Shown one piece after another: positions 9,205 to 18,620 of a DNA stretch of 64,000 nucleotides. Location of the stretch: assembly GCA_014075215.1 (NCBI GenBank), contig CP046177.1, positions 4,092,501-4,156,500 on the forward strand, read 5' to 3'. The notes under the pieces are model-generated. The model searched no databases, was not told the origin of the DNA, and saw only the letters and a list, made by a program, of their open reading frames with translations. Each line of letters starts with the position of its first letter. The stretch's first letter is position 1. A program made the position numbers and the translations under genes. Origin of the DNA: Flavobacteriaceae bacterium (GTDB taxonomy: Bacteria > Bacteroidota > Bacteroidia > Flavobacteriales > Flavobacteriaceae).

Positions 9205-10250
9205 ATGCGAATCAAGGGTTAAAAAATAAGTCCAATAAAAGCAACTGCAAGTCTTCCAAATAGATGGAAGTTTAATCCTTTAGTTGACCTGACTTTGCTT
9301 GCATTCTGTATATCACTTTTTTCAATTAGCCAATTAAAAAACCCTTCAATAGGTTGTCTTATGGTTGATACTGCTTTTGAATAAAGTTCATCTGCGGTTT
9401 TATTGAACTTTTTAATGCTATCAGGGACACCTTTACTATATTTTACAGGTGTTAACATCTCTGAGTTACAGTTTTGTTTTACTGATTTAAAGAATTTTTG
9501 GTGTTGATAAATTTTATCTCCAAAGAACGTTCGGTGTTCCATTTCTGACCAGTTATCTTTATAAATGGTTAGATCATTTTCTGAAGCTTGCGAGATGACG
9601 ATCTGTTCGGGATGTGGCAATTTGCCTTCTCTTAGGAAGCCTAAGGCAGGTAGATTGACCCCGTAATAGTACATCCCTTTGGTCGAACAATAGCCTTTAT
9701 CTGTAATTCCCTTAGCTACCTTTCCTTGTCGCTTTCCCGAACATAGTATAATAGGCATTGAATCCAACAGCATTTGCCTATCAGAACAATCACAGGGTTT
9801 GAACTCATAAATCAACTGCTGTGCCGACTTTTCCCCATTACAGCACATAAGCTATTAAGCCTATTGTTAAAAGACTGATAGCTGTTCTGGTTGGGAAACC
9901 AACTCATCAAATGATCTTTAGCATATCGATGGATGTCCTTCTTTTTAAATATTTTTTGATGGTCCATTGCAAAAAGGTAAATGGTCATGATTTCTTGGTC
10001 TGTAAATTCAGGCTCACTGTTATTACTGTGGCGTTGACATTCATATTGCAAGCATTCTTCTAATTTTTTACATATATAGTCATAGATTTTTACTAACTTG
10101 TACTTCCAGTCGTTGAGGTTTGTATCCAAAATAGTTTTGTCGAATTAACCATTAAGATACTAAAAATCAATGATTTATACAAGTATATTGTGTTGAAATT
10201 CAACTATTTAAACTTGTTTTTTTATGTAATTCTCAACCCTTGATTCGCAT
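9205..10250. mobile_element. IS982-like insertion sequence, transposase in two frames
   Basis: The ends are perfect 16-bp inverted repeats: ATGCGAATCAAGGGTT at 9205-9220 and AACCCTTGATTCGCAT at 10235-10250. They enclose a transposase read in two overlapping frames. I could not find a clean target duplication, which leaves the exact outer bases uncertain by one or two. Family placement (IS982-like DDE) is from remembered protein motifs. Confidence 0.8.
9219..10129 (-). pseudogene. IS982-like transposase, split by a -1 frame change
   Basis: The N-terminal frame (10129 to 9812, 105 codons) starts MDTNLNDWKYK and ends in RLNSLCAVMGK. The C-terminal frame (to 9219) continues as EKSAQQLIYEF, holds DKGYCSTKGMYYYG and ends with EGFFNWLIEK and a hydrophobic tail. 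The frames overlap by 37 bases around an ATGGGGAAAAGT run, and the second is in the -1 frame relative to the first. This may be a disabling indel or a programmed -1 shift as in several IS families. The G4A4 run is not a textbook X-XXY-YYZ heptamer, so disruption seems a little likelier. Confidence 0.65.
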
Positions 10251-10425
10251 GAATAATTAAGATTGTAAAAATCACTTAAGTATTTATAGAATTTTTCTAA
10301 TAATCATAAAGAAAAAATATACATTAAAACTATAAGAAAATGTATCGTTTATTGAATTTTAGATTTCCCGTAGAGCTTAAAATTAGAGCTTAACTAGATG
10401 ATTTATAAGGGTTTATAAAACAAAT

Positions 10426-10449
10426 AACTCTCTAAAAAAATAGAGAGTT
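10426..10449. repeat. Perfect hairpin with A-rich loop
   Basis: AACTCTCTA at 10426-10434 pairs with TAGAGAGTT at 10441-10449 across an all-A loop. There is no T-run on either side, so it is not a classical terminator. The surrounding bases 10251-10517 show no other feature. Confidence 0.45.
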
Positions 10450-10517
10450 AAGGTTCGATAGTAGCTTGCTCAGGGAGCTTGGCTAAACTTCCCGTCAAGA
10501 TTGGCAGGATTTCTTAT

Positions 10518-10689
10518 TTATAGTCTTTTGAAACGCTTGTGTTTACTAAGGATAACGGCTATTAATTCGTAGATGAAAGCGATTCGATCCTTATTTTTTA
10601 GAAAAACGAGTTTTTCAGGAAATATCGAACCAATGATTTGCCACTCGACTGCATATTCCAAAACTGCTTGCAACCTAAAATTGGTAACT
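10518..10689 (-). pseudogene. C-terminal scrap resembling a serine recombinase
   Basis: On the minus strand a frame without a usable start reads FRLQAVLEYAVEWQIIGSIF, continues PEKLVFLKNKDRIAF and stops at 10518. The IGSIFPEKLVF segment resembles the extreme C-terminus of large serine recombinases found in Bacteroidota elements. Only about 56 codons remain, running into the end of the TonB receptor gene. It is most likely debris of a lost mobile element; the family call is tentative. Confidence 0.35.
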
Positions 10690-12933
10690 TAGAATTCCTC
10701 TGATAAAAAATGGTGTACCGGGTGTAAAGTGAATTTCTTCTGCAGAGGTTGCCTCATTTTGCAATCGGGATTCAGTAGCAAACTGAGTTTCATTCCAATC
10801 AACATCAAACAGGTTTTGAATTTGTATACCAAACCTTATATTTTTCCATTCATATCCTGTATTGAGATCAAAAACCGTATATCCTTCCGCAACAATGGAA
10901 TTGTCTTCATTAGCAGGCCTGTCATCTATATATCGGGTATTTAGCTCACTAAAAAAACCTGATGAATGTACTACACGTAAGCTGCTCACTAACGTTAAAT
11001 CCGGAGCTAAAGGAATAAAATTTTCACCATTTAATGCTTCCGTTGTTCTGGCATGTGCATAATTAACATCCAGATTCCAGTACAGCCAGTCTTTAGGTTG
11101 ATACCTCAGGCTAAAATCTAGCCCTTGTCTGACAGTTTTCCCGCCGGGTTCTACAATACCCTCGTCTCCAACATAAACAAACTCTTGTTCTAAGAATAAA
11201 TACCAATACGCCAGGTTTAGGATCACTTTCGGCGATGGTTTCCATAAAAACCCAAAGTCTGCTCCGTATGCAGCCGGAAGAATATCGTTTCCATTCCGAT
11301 TAACAACTACTCGTGCATCATTCGAATGAAATCCTTTTCCGGTTTTCAAATACCACTGCATGGTTTCTGTTGGGTTGTAAAGAATATTTAGCTTAGGGCT
11401 AATGATAGATTCTTTTTCCGACTGTCTTTGGAAAGTCTGAGACAATGCATCATTATATTGAAAGTTAAAATGGTCCAGACGAATTGCCGGGTTAAACGTC
11501 CATTTTCCTACATTAAACGTCATATTTGCATAGGATCCTATATTTGTTTCGTTAATATCTCCGAGCTGAACCTGGCTCAACGTTTGCCGTCTGTTAGCTG
11601 TTCTGGAAAGCTCATTATCACCGCTTTGATCGTTTCTTAAGCGAACACCCAGTTGAAGTTGACCGTCAAAACCTGAATCATCATCATGAGAAAAATCATA
11701 GTTGTACTCGCTGCTAAACCCATAGATGTCTCTATTTTCCTTTTGCCTTATCTGATCACCGGATACAGGATTGTTTAAAAAGAAGGTAAAATTAGAATAC
11801 AATTCAAAGCTATAGTTGGAAAAATACGCATCACTTTTTATGGACGAATGTTCATTGATGCGTTTTTCATAGTTGATTAAAATATTTGTTCTGCTGGTAG
11901 TACCGCCTTCTGTATCATCAATAGCACCAAAACGAGTAATACTTCCGTTGTCTACTGCGCGCCGAGGTATTTGTCCGGAGGCATCCCAGGTACTTGTAAA
12001 ATGAGACACAATAAATTCTAATCGATCATCATGTGTAATATCTCCGGCATATTTGGCAAATAGATTGATTCGGCTAAAGTTTTGCGGGCTTTCAAAAGGT
12101 CCATCAGTAGCAATATATTCAGATGCAATATAAGCAGTATGATGATGTGTATCTGTTATATTAAACCCTGTCATCAAACGATTGGTATTAAATTGTCCGG
12201 TTTCCCACTTGATCTGATTCTTTTTTAATTGATCCTTTGTCTTGAAGTTCACATATCCGGCAGTATTAAAATTTCCTTGTTCTGCGTAGTACGGTCCTTT
12301 TCCAAAATCTATTTCCTCAATGACTTCCGGAATGATAAAGTGAAGATCCGAATATCCTTGGCCATGGGCATGCGAAACCATATTTACGGGCAAACCATCT
12401 ACAGATAAGGCAACGTCAGTACCGTGGTCTATATCAAAACCGCGTAAAAAAATTTGCTCCGCTTTTCCACCTCCTGCGTGTTGACCTATAAACAGCCCGG
12501 GAACTTTTCTTAAAACTTCCTGTGATGAATTAACCGGGCTCGTTTGAACGTCTATATCAGTAACTACGTGCAATGCATTTATTTTTCGGGCTATAACAAC
12601 TTCATTCAGAGAGATCGCCTTGGGATTCATAACAATACCCATAGATTCTTCAACCTTGCTCATTGCGATTTCAACGGTCTGATATCCCAGGTAGGTAAAC
12701 TGGAGTGTGTCGCCTACAGCTACACCTTCCATAACAAAAGCACCGTTTTTGTCTGTATGCGTATGTCTGTTGTTGGAGAGGTTTACAATATTAACTCCTT
12801 CCAGAGGGGCATTGGCGCTATCCTTTACGGTTCCTCTAATAGTATGCGCAAAAATATTTGTTGATGCAAATAACATACTGATAATTAACAATCTAAATAA
12901 CTTTGACCCGGATTGCTTATTAAATGTTTTCAT
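10675..12933 (-). CDS. TonB-dependent receptor with CarboxypepD_reg-like domain
   Basis: The 752-residue protein has a signal peptide (to about residue 29, ending FAHT). Next comes a carboxypeptidase-regulatory-like beta sandwich (about 30-115: GTVKDSANAPLEGVNIVNL). The plug domain (about 125-230) contains VLRKVPGLFIGQHAGGGKAE and FLRGFDIDHGTDVALSVDG. A 22-strand barrel ends in FIRGILSYQF, with the terminal Phe typical of BAM substrates. It should import a ligand across the outer membrane using TonB energy. Several His-rich spots (THHHTAY, SHAHGQGYSDLHF) suggest a metal or metal chelate, but that is inference. The length is normal for the family. Confidence 0.85.
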   Translation of the reverse strand: MKTFNKQSGSKLFRLLIISMLFASTNIFAHTIRGTVKDSANAPLEGVNIVNLSNNRHTHTDKNGAFVMEGVAVGDTLQFTYLGYQTVEIAMSKVEESMGIVMNPKAISLNEVVIARKINALHVVTDIDVQTSPVNSSQEVLRKVPGLFIGQHAGGGKAEQIFLRGFDIDHGTDVALSVDGLPVNMVSHAHGQGYSDLHFIIPEVIEEIDFGKGPYYAEQGNFNTAGYVNFKTKDQLKKNQIKWETGQFNTNRLMTGFNITDTHHHTAYIASEYIATDGPFESPQNFSRINLFAKYAGDITHDDRLEFIVSHFTSTWDASGQIPRRAVDNGSITRFGAIDDTEGGTTSRTNILINYEKRINEHSSIKSDAYFSNYSFELYSNFTFFLNNPVSGDQIRQKENRDIYGFSSEYNYDFSHDDDSGFDGQLQLGVRLRNDQSGDNELSRTANRRQTLSQVQLGDINETNIGSYANMTFNVGKWTFNPAIRLDHFNFQYNDALSQTFQRQSEKESIISPKLNILYNPTETMQWYLKTGKGFHSNDARVVVNRNGNDILPAAYGADFGFLWKPSPKVILNLAYWYLFLEQEFVYVGDEGIVEPGGKTVRQGLDFSLRYQPKDWLYWNLDVNYAHARTTEALNGENFIPLAPDLTLVSSLRVVHSSGFFSELNTRYIDDRPANEDNSIVAEGYTVFDLNTGYEWKNIRFGIQIQNLFDVDWNETQFATESRLQNEATSAEEIHFTPGTPFFIRGILSYQF

Positions 12934-13258
12934 AAGACGTTGTAAATAAAAGTTGAGAGTGAAAAGATTTTTGAAGGTTATTTTTATTTGGTCGCTAAAG
13001 TAAAAAAAAACGCAGACACTACAACAACAAACTTTTTTGTACTAAAATATATTGTATTCGAAAATTTAAGCGTGAAACCGTTCATTAAACAATGGCCTAA
13101 CCTCAGTATTAGCAGGTGATAAAACAATAAATCTCCATTGAAAACTACATACTCAATCCGTAAAGAAAAGCGGAATTTGTTTGATCCTTTCAATTTTTTT
13201 CCTTTTTAGGCTTCTTTTTCCACATAAAAAAATAAAACTCACTTTAAACAAGAAATAA

Positions 13259-13420
13259 TACCAAAATGAATATTAAAGTGGTCTAAAGATTGTGTGAGGA
13301 AAATTTCAAAGTTCGAGTTAAAAAACACAGGCATAGCATTCTGGTTACGCCGAGTATTTTTAGCGATGAAATTTGGAATTTTCATAGCAAGATTGGACTA
13401 TTTTAGTATTCTTTTTGGTA
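13259..13420. repeat. MITE-like element, family C
   Basis: This 162-bp segment begins TACCAAAATGAATATTAAAG and ends with the near-complementary TAGTATTCTTTTTGGTA. By eye about 20 of 25 terminal bases pair. TAA abuts both ends and could be a 3-bp target duplication. It has no ORF. A solo end occurs at 1660-1684. It occupies most of the gap between the TonB receptor and the HupE-like gene; the remaining bases of that gap show nothing I can name. Confidence 0.6.
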
Positions 13421-13563
13421 TAAGCTACTTTTATCATGGAACGCTCAAATTGTAATCGTCATATCCTTATGGTAAGTACATGCTATTTTCAATACTTAAT
13501 TTCAAAAAAATATAAGTTCTAATAAAAAGCTGTACATTTAGGGTCTTTTAAATTCACATTTCA

Positions 13564-14832
13564 ATGACTCACAAATCGTTGTTTTTCTTGCTCGTATTTT
13601 TTTTACTTGCTTGTATGGCTCCCAAAAAAGTATGGGCACATGCACCCAATCAAAGCTATATTTTCATGCATATTTATGACACATCTGTGTCCGGAAGAAT
13701 TGAAATTACCACAAAAGACCTCAATACAGCGTTGGGACTAAACTTAAAACGAGGAATGACTCTGGAGGAAATCAATCCTTTTCTACCTCAAATAAAGAAT
13801 TATATCCTGGAAAGATTATCATTCCGTTCTATTTCGGGAAATCACAGTATAAAGTTCACAGGTTTTGATATCAGAGAACTGGAGAGGATAGGAGATTTTA
13901 TTCTTGCTGATTTTGACTTGGAAAATATTACAAAAGTTCCCGATGAATTGACCGTTAATTACAACTTTCTGTTTGATAAGATCTCAACTCATACAGGATT
14001 TCTTGTGATAGAAAACAATTGGAAGGCCGGGATTCATAATAGCGAAGAATATATTTCTCTGGTTTTCAAAAATGACAATAGAGATCAAACATTTTCCTTA
14101 CTAAAATCAACGGTCTTTAATGGTTTTATGAGCATGATAAAGATTGGAATGTGGCACATCTGGATCGGTATCGACCATATCTTGTTTTTATTGGCTCTTA
14201 TTTTGCCATCTGTAATTACCCGTATGAGGAAAGAAGAAGTAATATCAACCGGTGGGAACTCTCTGCTCACAGGATTCTTAAAACCGGACACCAACAATTG
14301 GGTACCGGTAGAAAAGTTCAAATCTACTTTTATATATGTCGTTAAGATCATTACCTTATTTACTGTAGCACATGCTATTACGCTCAGCTTGGCCACATTT
14401 GATATCGTAAAACTTCCTTCATTTATTGTAGAATCAGTCATAGCACTGTCCATAGGGTTGGCTGCATACCACAACATCCATCCTATCTTTAAAAATAACG
14501 AATGGGTTTTTGCTTTTGGCTTTGGACTTTTTCACGGATTTGGTTTTGCCAGTGTGCTTGCAGATATAGGGCTTAACGGAGAGTTTATGACGTTGTCTTT
14601 GCTCGGGTTCAACTTAGGGGTTGAAATTGGGCATATTATTTTGATCATCATTTTCTTACCCATCCTATTTGCATTACGCAAGCGAGCTATCTATTCAAAA
14701 ATTCTGGGGTATGGCTCGTTGATCCTTATCATCATAGCCATCTATTGGTTCATAACCCGACTTTTTGATCTGGGCACACCCGTAGAAGATATATTAGGAA
14801 AAATATACAGCAGAATTATTGATTCATTTTAA
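13564..14832 (+). CDS. HupE/UreJ-like multi-pass membrane protein
   Basis: The 422-residue product has a signal-like N-terminus (to about residue 26, VWAHAPNQ). A soluble periplasmic region of about 160 residues follows, then seven or so membrane helices. Family-type motifs are GIDHILFLLALIL (about 197-209), a His in TVAHAITLSLA (about 268-278), and HGFGFASVLADIGL with GVEIGH (about 322-358). HupE/UreJ proteins are proposed metal (nickel or cobalt) permeases. The conserved histidines would fit metal transfer, but no urease or hydrogenase gene is in view. Its stop is 48 bases before the NRPS gene, so co-transcription is possible. Confidence 0.75.
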   Translation: MTHKSLFFLLVFFLLACMAPKKVWAHAPNQSYIFMHIYDTSVSGRIEITTKDLNTALGLNLKRGMTLEEINPFLPQIKNYILERLSFRSISGNHSIKFTGFDIRELERIGDFILADFDLENITKVPDELTVNYNFLFDKISTHTGFLVIENNWKAGIHNSEEYISLVFKNDNRDQTFSLLKSTVFNGFMSMIKIGMWHIWIGIDHILFLLALILPSVITRMRKEEVISTGGNSLLTGFLKPDTNNWVPVEKFKSTFIYVVKIITLFTVAHAITLSLATFDIVKLPSFIVESVIALSIGLAAYHNIHPIFKNNEWVFAFGFGLFHGFGFASVLADIGLNGEFMTLSLLGFNLGVEIGHIILIIIFLPILFALRKRAIYSKILGYGSLILIIIAIYWFITRLFDLGTPVEDILGKIYSRIIDSF

Positions 14833-14880
14833 GATACATTAAACTATAAAAACCTTAAGGAGGAGTAAAAAGTAGATTTC

Positions 14881-17835
14881 ATGGATGTCAATTCTTCTCA
14901 GGATAAAAAAGATGAGCTTTTGCAAAAATGGTTGCAACAAAAGCAAACTCATAGTTATAAAGGTGATCACGTTCAAAAGAGGCCCGAAAACATCCCCGTC
15001 CCTGCTTCGAGTAACCAAAAAAGGTTGTGGCTTTTACAGCAAATGCATCCTGATAACCCTTTTTACCATTATATAGGAGAATATCACATTAAAGGGGAAT
15101 TGGATTCTGATTTATTGTTAAAAAGTTTTCGTTTAGTGGTTGATAAACACGAAATACTAAGAACGACCTTTGATATAAAAAACAACGAGATATTTCAGGT
15201 TATTCATCCAAAAATAGAGTTTGATATTTTTCGAACGGATTTGAGCAATATAGTTAGGAGTGAGCAACGTACTCAGGTAAAAGAACAAGCCTTACTGGAA
15301 GCCAGAAAACTTTTTGATTTAGTGAATGGCCCTTTGGTTCGTATAAATTTATTTCACTTAAATGAAAAAGAATATGTGCTTATCATTTGTATGCATCATC
15401 TCATTATGGACAAATGGTCTGCAAAATTGCTATGTGATGAGATCGCTTTATTCTATAGATGGTTATCGGAAGAAAAAACTTTTCATCTTCAGCACCTTCC
15501 ATTTCAGTTTGGAGATTATGCTTACTGGCAACAACAAAAGAAAACAGATGTGTCCCAACTGGAATACTGGGGGAAAAAATTATCAGGCGATATACCATTT
15601 TTAAAACTACCTTATGATTATCAAAGACCTTCAGTTCCTAGTTATAAAGGTTCCTATAATGCTAGAAAATATAATGATGATTTATGTAGAGATATTAAAC
15701 AATTCTGTAGATTTTTAAAGACGACTCCTTATGTAGTTTTATTAACAGCATATAAACTACTCCTGTATAAATACAGTGGGCAGAATACAATTACAATAGG
15801 AACACCTGTCACTCACAGGAATCAGAAATCTCTTGAAGAACTCATTGGTTTCTTTGATGAAACATTGCCCTTAAAATCAGAAATCGTAGAAAGTGATACG
15901 CTATCAGATGTCATACAAAAAGTTAAGCAAACCCATCAAGAAGCATTATCTAATAAAGATGTTACTTTTGAAACAATTGTTGATCTCGTAAAGCCTGAGA
16001 GAATTTTGGGTATAAATCCGATTTTTCAAACAATGTTTATTTATCACTATGCTGAAGAATTGCCCGCATTAGCAGATGGGCTTACTTGGAGTTATGAACC
16101 CTTTGATCTTGAAGTTGCCAAATTTGATCTGACACTATATGTTGCCGAGGAGAGAGGAAAACTATCCGTTATTTTTGAGTATGCTCATGATTTATTTGAA
16201 GAAAGCACTATCGAACGTACACATGAGCATCTTGTTGCTGTTATCAAAGAAATAATTAACAATTCCAATCTTCAAGTTTCAGAATTATCCATTCTTTCCA
16301 AAGAAGAAAAAGCAGAGTTATTGACATTTGGAAAGAATCAGATCCATTACATGCCAAAAGTGCTTCAAATACATCATTTATTTGAACAATGTGTAACAGA
16401 TCAACCCAATAATATTGCAGTTATTGCCGAAGGAAAATCATACAGCTATCAGGAGGTGAACAACAGGGCAAACAGTGTTGCATTGAAATTGATACAATCA
16501 GGAGTTACTTCAAATATGGCAATTGGATTGTTTACGGATCGTTCCGTAGAGATGATCGTAGGAATTTTAGCCATTTTAAAAGCAGGAGGAGCTTATGTTC
16601 CTCTTGATCCGGAATATCCCGAAAATCGATGTAATTTTATTGCAAAAGATGCTAATATAAAATGCATCCTTTCAAAAAAACATTTTGAGCATCATTTGAC
16701 AAAACAAGAAATTCCCGTACTGTTTATTGATGAAGTTCAAACATCAGAACCGCTGAAACCGCAACTAAAAAGTGAGGCTATCAATGAAAATCATTTGGCT
16801 TACATTTTGTATACATCAGGCAGTAGCGGCCAGCCTAAAGGAGTGGTCATCACACATGCTAATTTAATTCATTCTACGATTGCACGTTTTAACTACTATG
16901 AGCAACCGCCAAGAACATTCTTGTTAACATCGTCCTTTACTTTTGACAGTTCTGTAGCCGGTATTTTCTGGACACTGTGTAGTGGCGGAGCACTCTTATT
17001 ACCCAAGTATAGAGTCGAGCAGGATATGTATGACCTATCATTGCTAATTAAGAATCATATCGTAACACATACATTACTTTTACCTTCGTTGTACAATCTT
17101 TTACTCGAACAAGCAAACCCTACGGATTTAGCATCTTTACATACTGTAATCGTAGCCGGAGAAACCTGTTCATCCGTTATTTGTAAAAATCATTTCAACA
17201 AACTACCTCAAGTAAATTTATACAATGAATACGGTCCGACAGAAGCAACCGTATGGAGTACCGTACATAAGATTGCATCTTCGGATACTAACGGATCAGT
17301 TCCTATAGGAAGACCCGTTCCCAATACAGAAATTTATATTGTAGATAAAGATAACAATTTGGTTCCCCGGGGAGTTATGGGAGAATTGGTCATTGGCGGG
17401 ACAGGAATAGCTAAGGGGTACATAAATAAAAGAAAACAATCAGCAAAACAATTTATTGATGACTCATTTAATGATGTTCCCGGTAAAAAATTATATAAAA
17501 CGGGCGATCTTGTTAGCTATAGAAGAGACGGATTGATCGAATTTCACGGACGAGTGGATCGGCAAACCAAAATAAGAGGATATCGAATAGAATTGGATGA
17601 AATAGGCGAAGTCATTAAAGAATTTTCCGGTATTGAAGATGTCGTAATTTCAGTCGAATCCTCCAATAACAAAGTAGCGATGCATGAAGATGCGGTAAAC
17701 CCGGAAAGTCTTACAAAAATTTTAGAGCAAATGCCGGAAGATAAAGTTGCAGAGTTGTTAGGTCATATAGAGAACATGAAAGATCAGGAGTTGGATTTTA
17801 TGATGGATAGATTAAAAGAAGTATTTCAGATATGA
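14881..17835 (+). CDS. NRPS ORF1: condensation domain plus adenylation core (A1-A8), lacking A9-A10
   Basis: The 984-residue protein begins with a condensation domain (about residues 35-460; active-site His172, His173 and Asp177 in MHHLIMDKWS). It then has an adenylation core (about 480-925). Visible A motifs: YTSGSSGQPKG (from 644), NEYGPTEA (782), YKTGDL, and GRVDRQTKIRGYRIEL (890). The chain stops after A8. The A9/A10 part with the catalytic lysine lies on a different protein two genes downstream. The last 45 residues are charged and helical and may be a docking segment. By eye against GrsA-PheA the pocket reads D-S-A-L-I-A-E-V-W, with no confident substrate. AAGGAGGAG lies 15 bases before the ATG, rather far for a ribosome site. 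The stop overlaps the next start (ATGA). Confidence 0.9.
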   Translation: MDVNSSQDKKDELLQKWLQQKQTHSYKGDHVQKRPENIPVPASSNQKRLWLLQQMHPDNPFYHYIGEYHIKGELDSDLLLKSFRLVVDKHEILRTTFDIKNNEIFQVIHPKIEFDIFRTDLSNIVRSEQRTQVKEQALLEARKLFDLVNGPLVRINLFHLNEKEYVLIICMHHLIMDKWSAKLLCDEIALFYRWLSEEKTFHLQHLPFQFGDYAYWQQQKKTDVSQLEYWGKKLSGDIPFLKLPYDYQRPSVPSYKGSYNARKYNDDLCRDIKQFCRFLKTTPYVVLLTAYKLLLYKYSGQNTITIGTPVTHRNQKSLEELIGFFDETLPLKSEIVESDTLSDVIQKVKQTHQEALSNKDVTFETIVDLVKPERILGINPIFQTMFIYHYAEELPALADGLTWSYEPFDLEVAKFDLTLYVAEERGKLSVIFEYAHDLFEESTIERTHEHLVAVIKEIINNSNLQVSELSILSKEEKAELLTFGKNQIHYMPKVLQIHHLFEQCVTDQPNNIAVIAEGKSYSYQEVNNRANSVALKLIQSGVTSNMAIGLFTDRSVEMIVGILAILKAGGAYVPLDPEYPENRCNFIAKDANIKCILSKKHFEHHLTKQEIPVLFIDEVQTSEPLKPQLKSEAINENHLAYILYTSGSSGQPKGVVITHANLIHSTIARFNYYEQPPRTFLLTSSFTFDSSVAGIFWTLCSGGALLLPKYRVEQDMYDLSLLIKNHIVTHTLLLPSLYNLLLEQANPTDLASLHTVIVAGETCSSVICKNHFNKLPQVNLYNEYGPTEATVWSTVHKIASSDTNGSVPIGRPVPNTEIYIVDKDNNLVPRGVMGELVIGGTGIAKGYINKRKQSAKQFIDDSFNDVPGKKLYKTGDLVSYRRDGLIEFHGRVDRQTKIRGYRIELDEIGEVIKEFSGIEDVVISVESSNNKVAMHEDAVNPESLTKILEQMPEDKVAELLGHIENMKDQELDFMMDRLKEVFQI

Positions 17836-18620
17836 AACGTATAAAACGAACAAAAGATCTGGAAATTATTCTAGAAATCAAAAACGCTGATTTTATACAG
17901 CCACCTAAGGAATCACAGCGAAATTCTATGGTCAATACTGCATTAAAAGAATTTACGAACAACCTATATGCTTTAAATGGGATAGCAATTGATTTTGTTC
18001 AGGGAGATACACAAACAGATTTATTAGACAGAACACAAAAAATATTGTCTGATGAAGATATTATGGAAGACTGGCAAATACCTATTATGCAGAAAATGGC
18101 AGATGTGGTCACAGAAACCCATGGTGATGTCTTGGAAATAGGTTTTGGGCGAGGAATTGCTTCCGACATGATTCAGCACAACAACGTTAGCTCACATACC
18201 ATTATAGAATGTAATGACGCTATTATAAAGGACAAATACTATACTTGGAAGAACAAATACAAAAACCAAAACATAAAGATCGTTCATGGTTTGTGGCAAG
18301 ACACCATAGAAGCCTTAGGTTTATTTGATGGCATATTTTTTCATACCTATCCTCTGAATGAAGACGAGTACATGAATTATGTGCACGCGAGTACTACTTT
18401 TGCAGAACATTTTTTCCCAACAGCTGCTGCACATTTAAAACCGGGTGGTGTTTTTACCTATTTTTCTAATGAAATAGATTCGTTGAGCAGATCGCATCAG
18501 CGATCGTTATTCAGGCATTTCTCATCTTTTTCTTTAGAGAAGATCGATTTAGGTATCCCTGAGGATATTAAAGATACCTGGTGGGCAAATACAATAGTGA
18601 TTGTTAAAGCAATAAAATGA
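17832..18620 (+). CDS. Stand-alone SAM methyltransferase of GAMT/RMT2 type inside the NRPS operon
   Basis: This 262-residue protein has SAM motif I as VLEIGFGRGIA (about residue 97). Segments IIECNDA, HGLWQDT, FDGIFFHTYPLNEDE and LKPGGVFTYF align by memory with guanidinoacetate N-methyltransferase and its arginine-methylating relative RMT2. About 80 extra residues precede the catalytic core. Its start overlaps the stop of ORF1, and its stop overlaps the start of ORF3 (both ATGA). It thus lies exactly where methyltransferase domains are inserted in interrupted A domains, between A8 and A9. Inferred role: N-methylation of the amino acid activated by the split A domain. Guanidine methylation is an alternative given the family. 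Confidence 0.85.
   Translation: MKRIKRTKDLEIILEIKNADFIQPPKESQRNSMVNTALKEFTNNLYALNGIAIDFVQGDTQTDLLDRTQKILSDEDIMEDWQIPIMQKMADVVTETHGDVLEIGFGRGIASDMIQHNNVSSHTIIECNDAIIKDKYYTWKNKYKNQNIKIVHGLWQDTIEALGLFDGIFFHTYPLNEDEYMNYVHASTTFAEHFFPTAAAHLKPGGVFTYFSNEIDSLSRSHQRSLFRHFSSFSLEKIDLGIPEDIKDTWWANTIVIVKAIK

Noticed and set aside
12984..13193. Minus-strand frame of 69 codons upstream of the TonB receptor
   Set aside because: AT-rich, no domain pattern, and no conserved context; likely chance.
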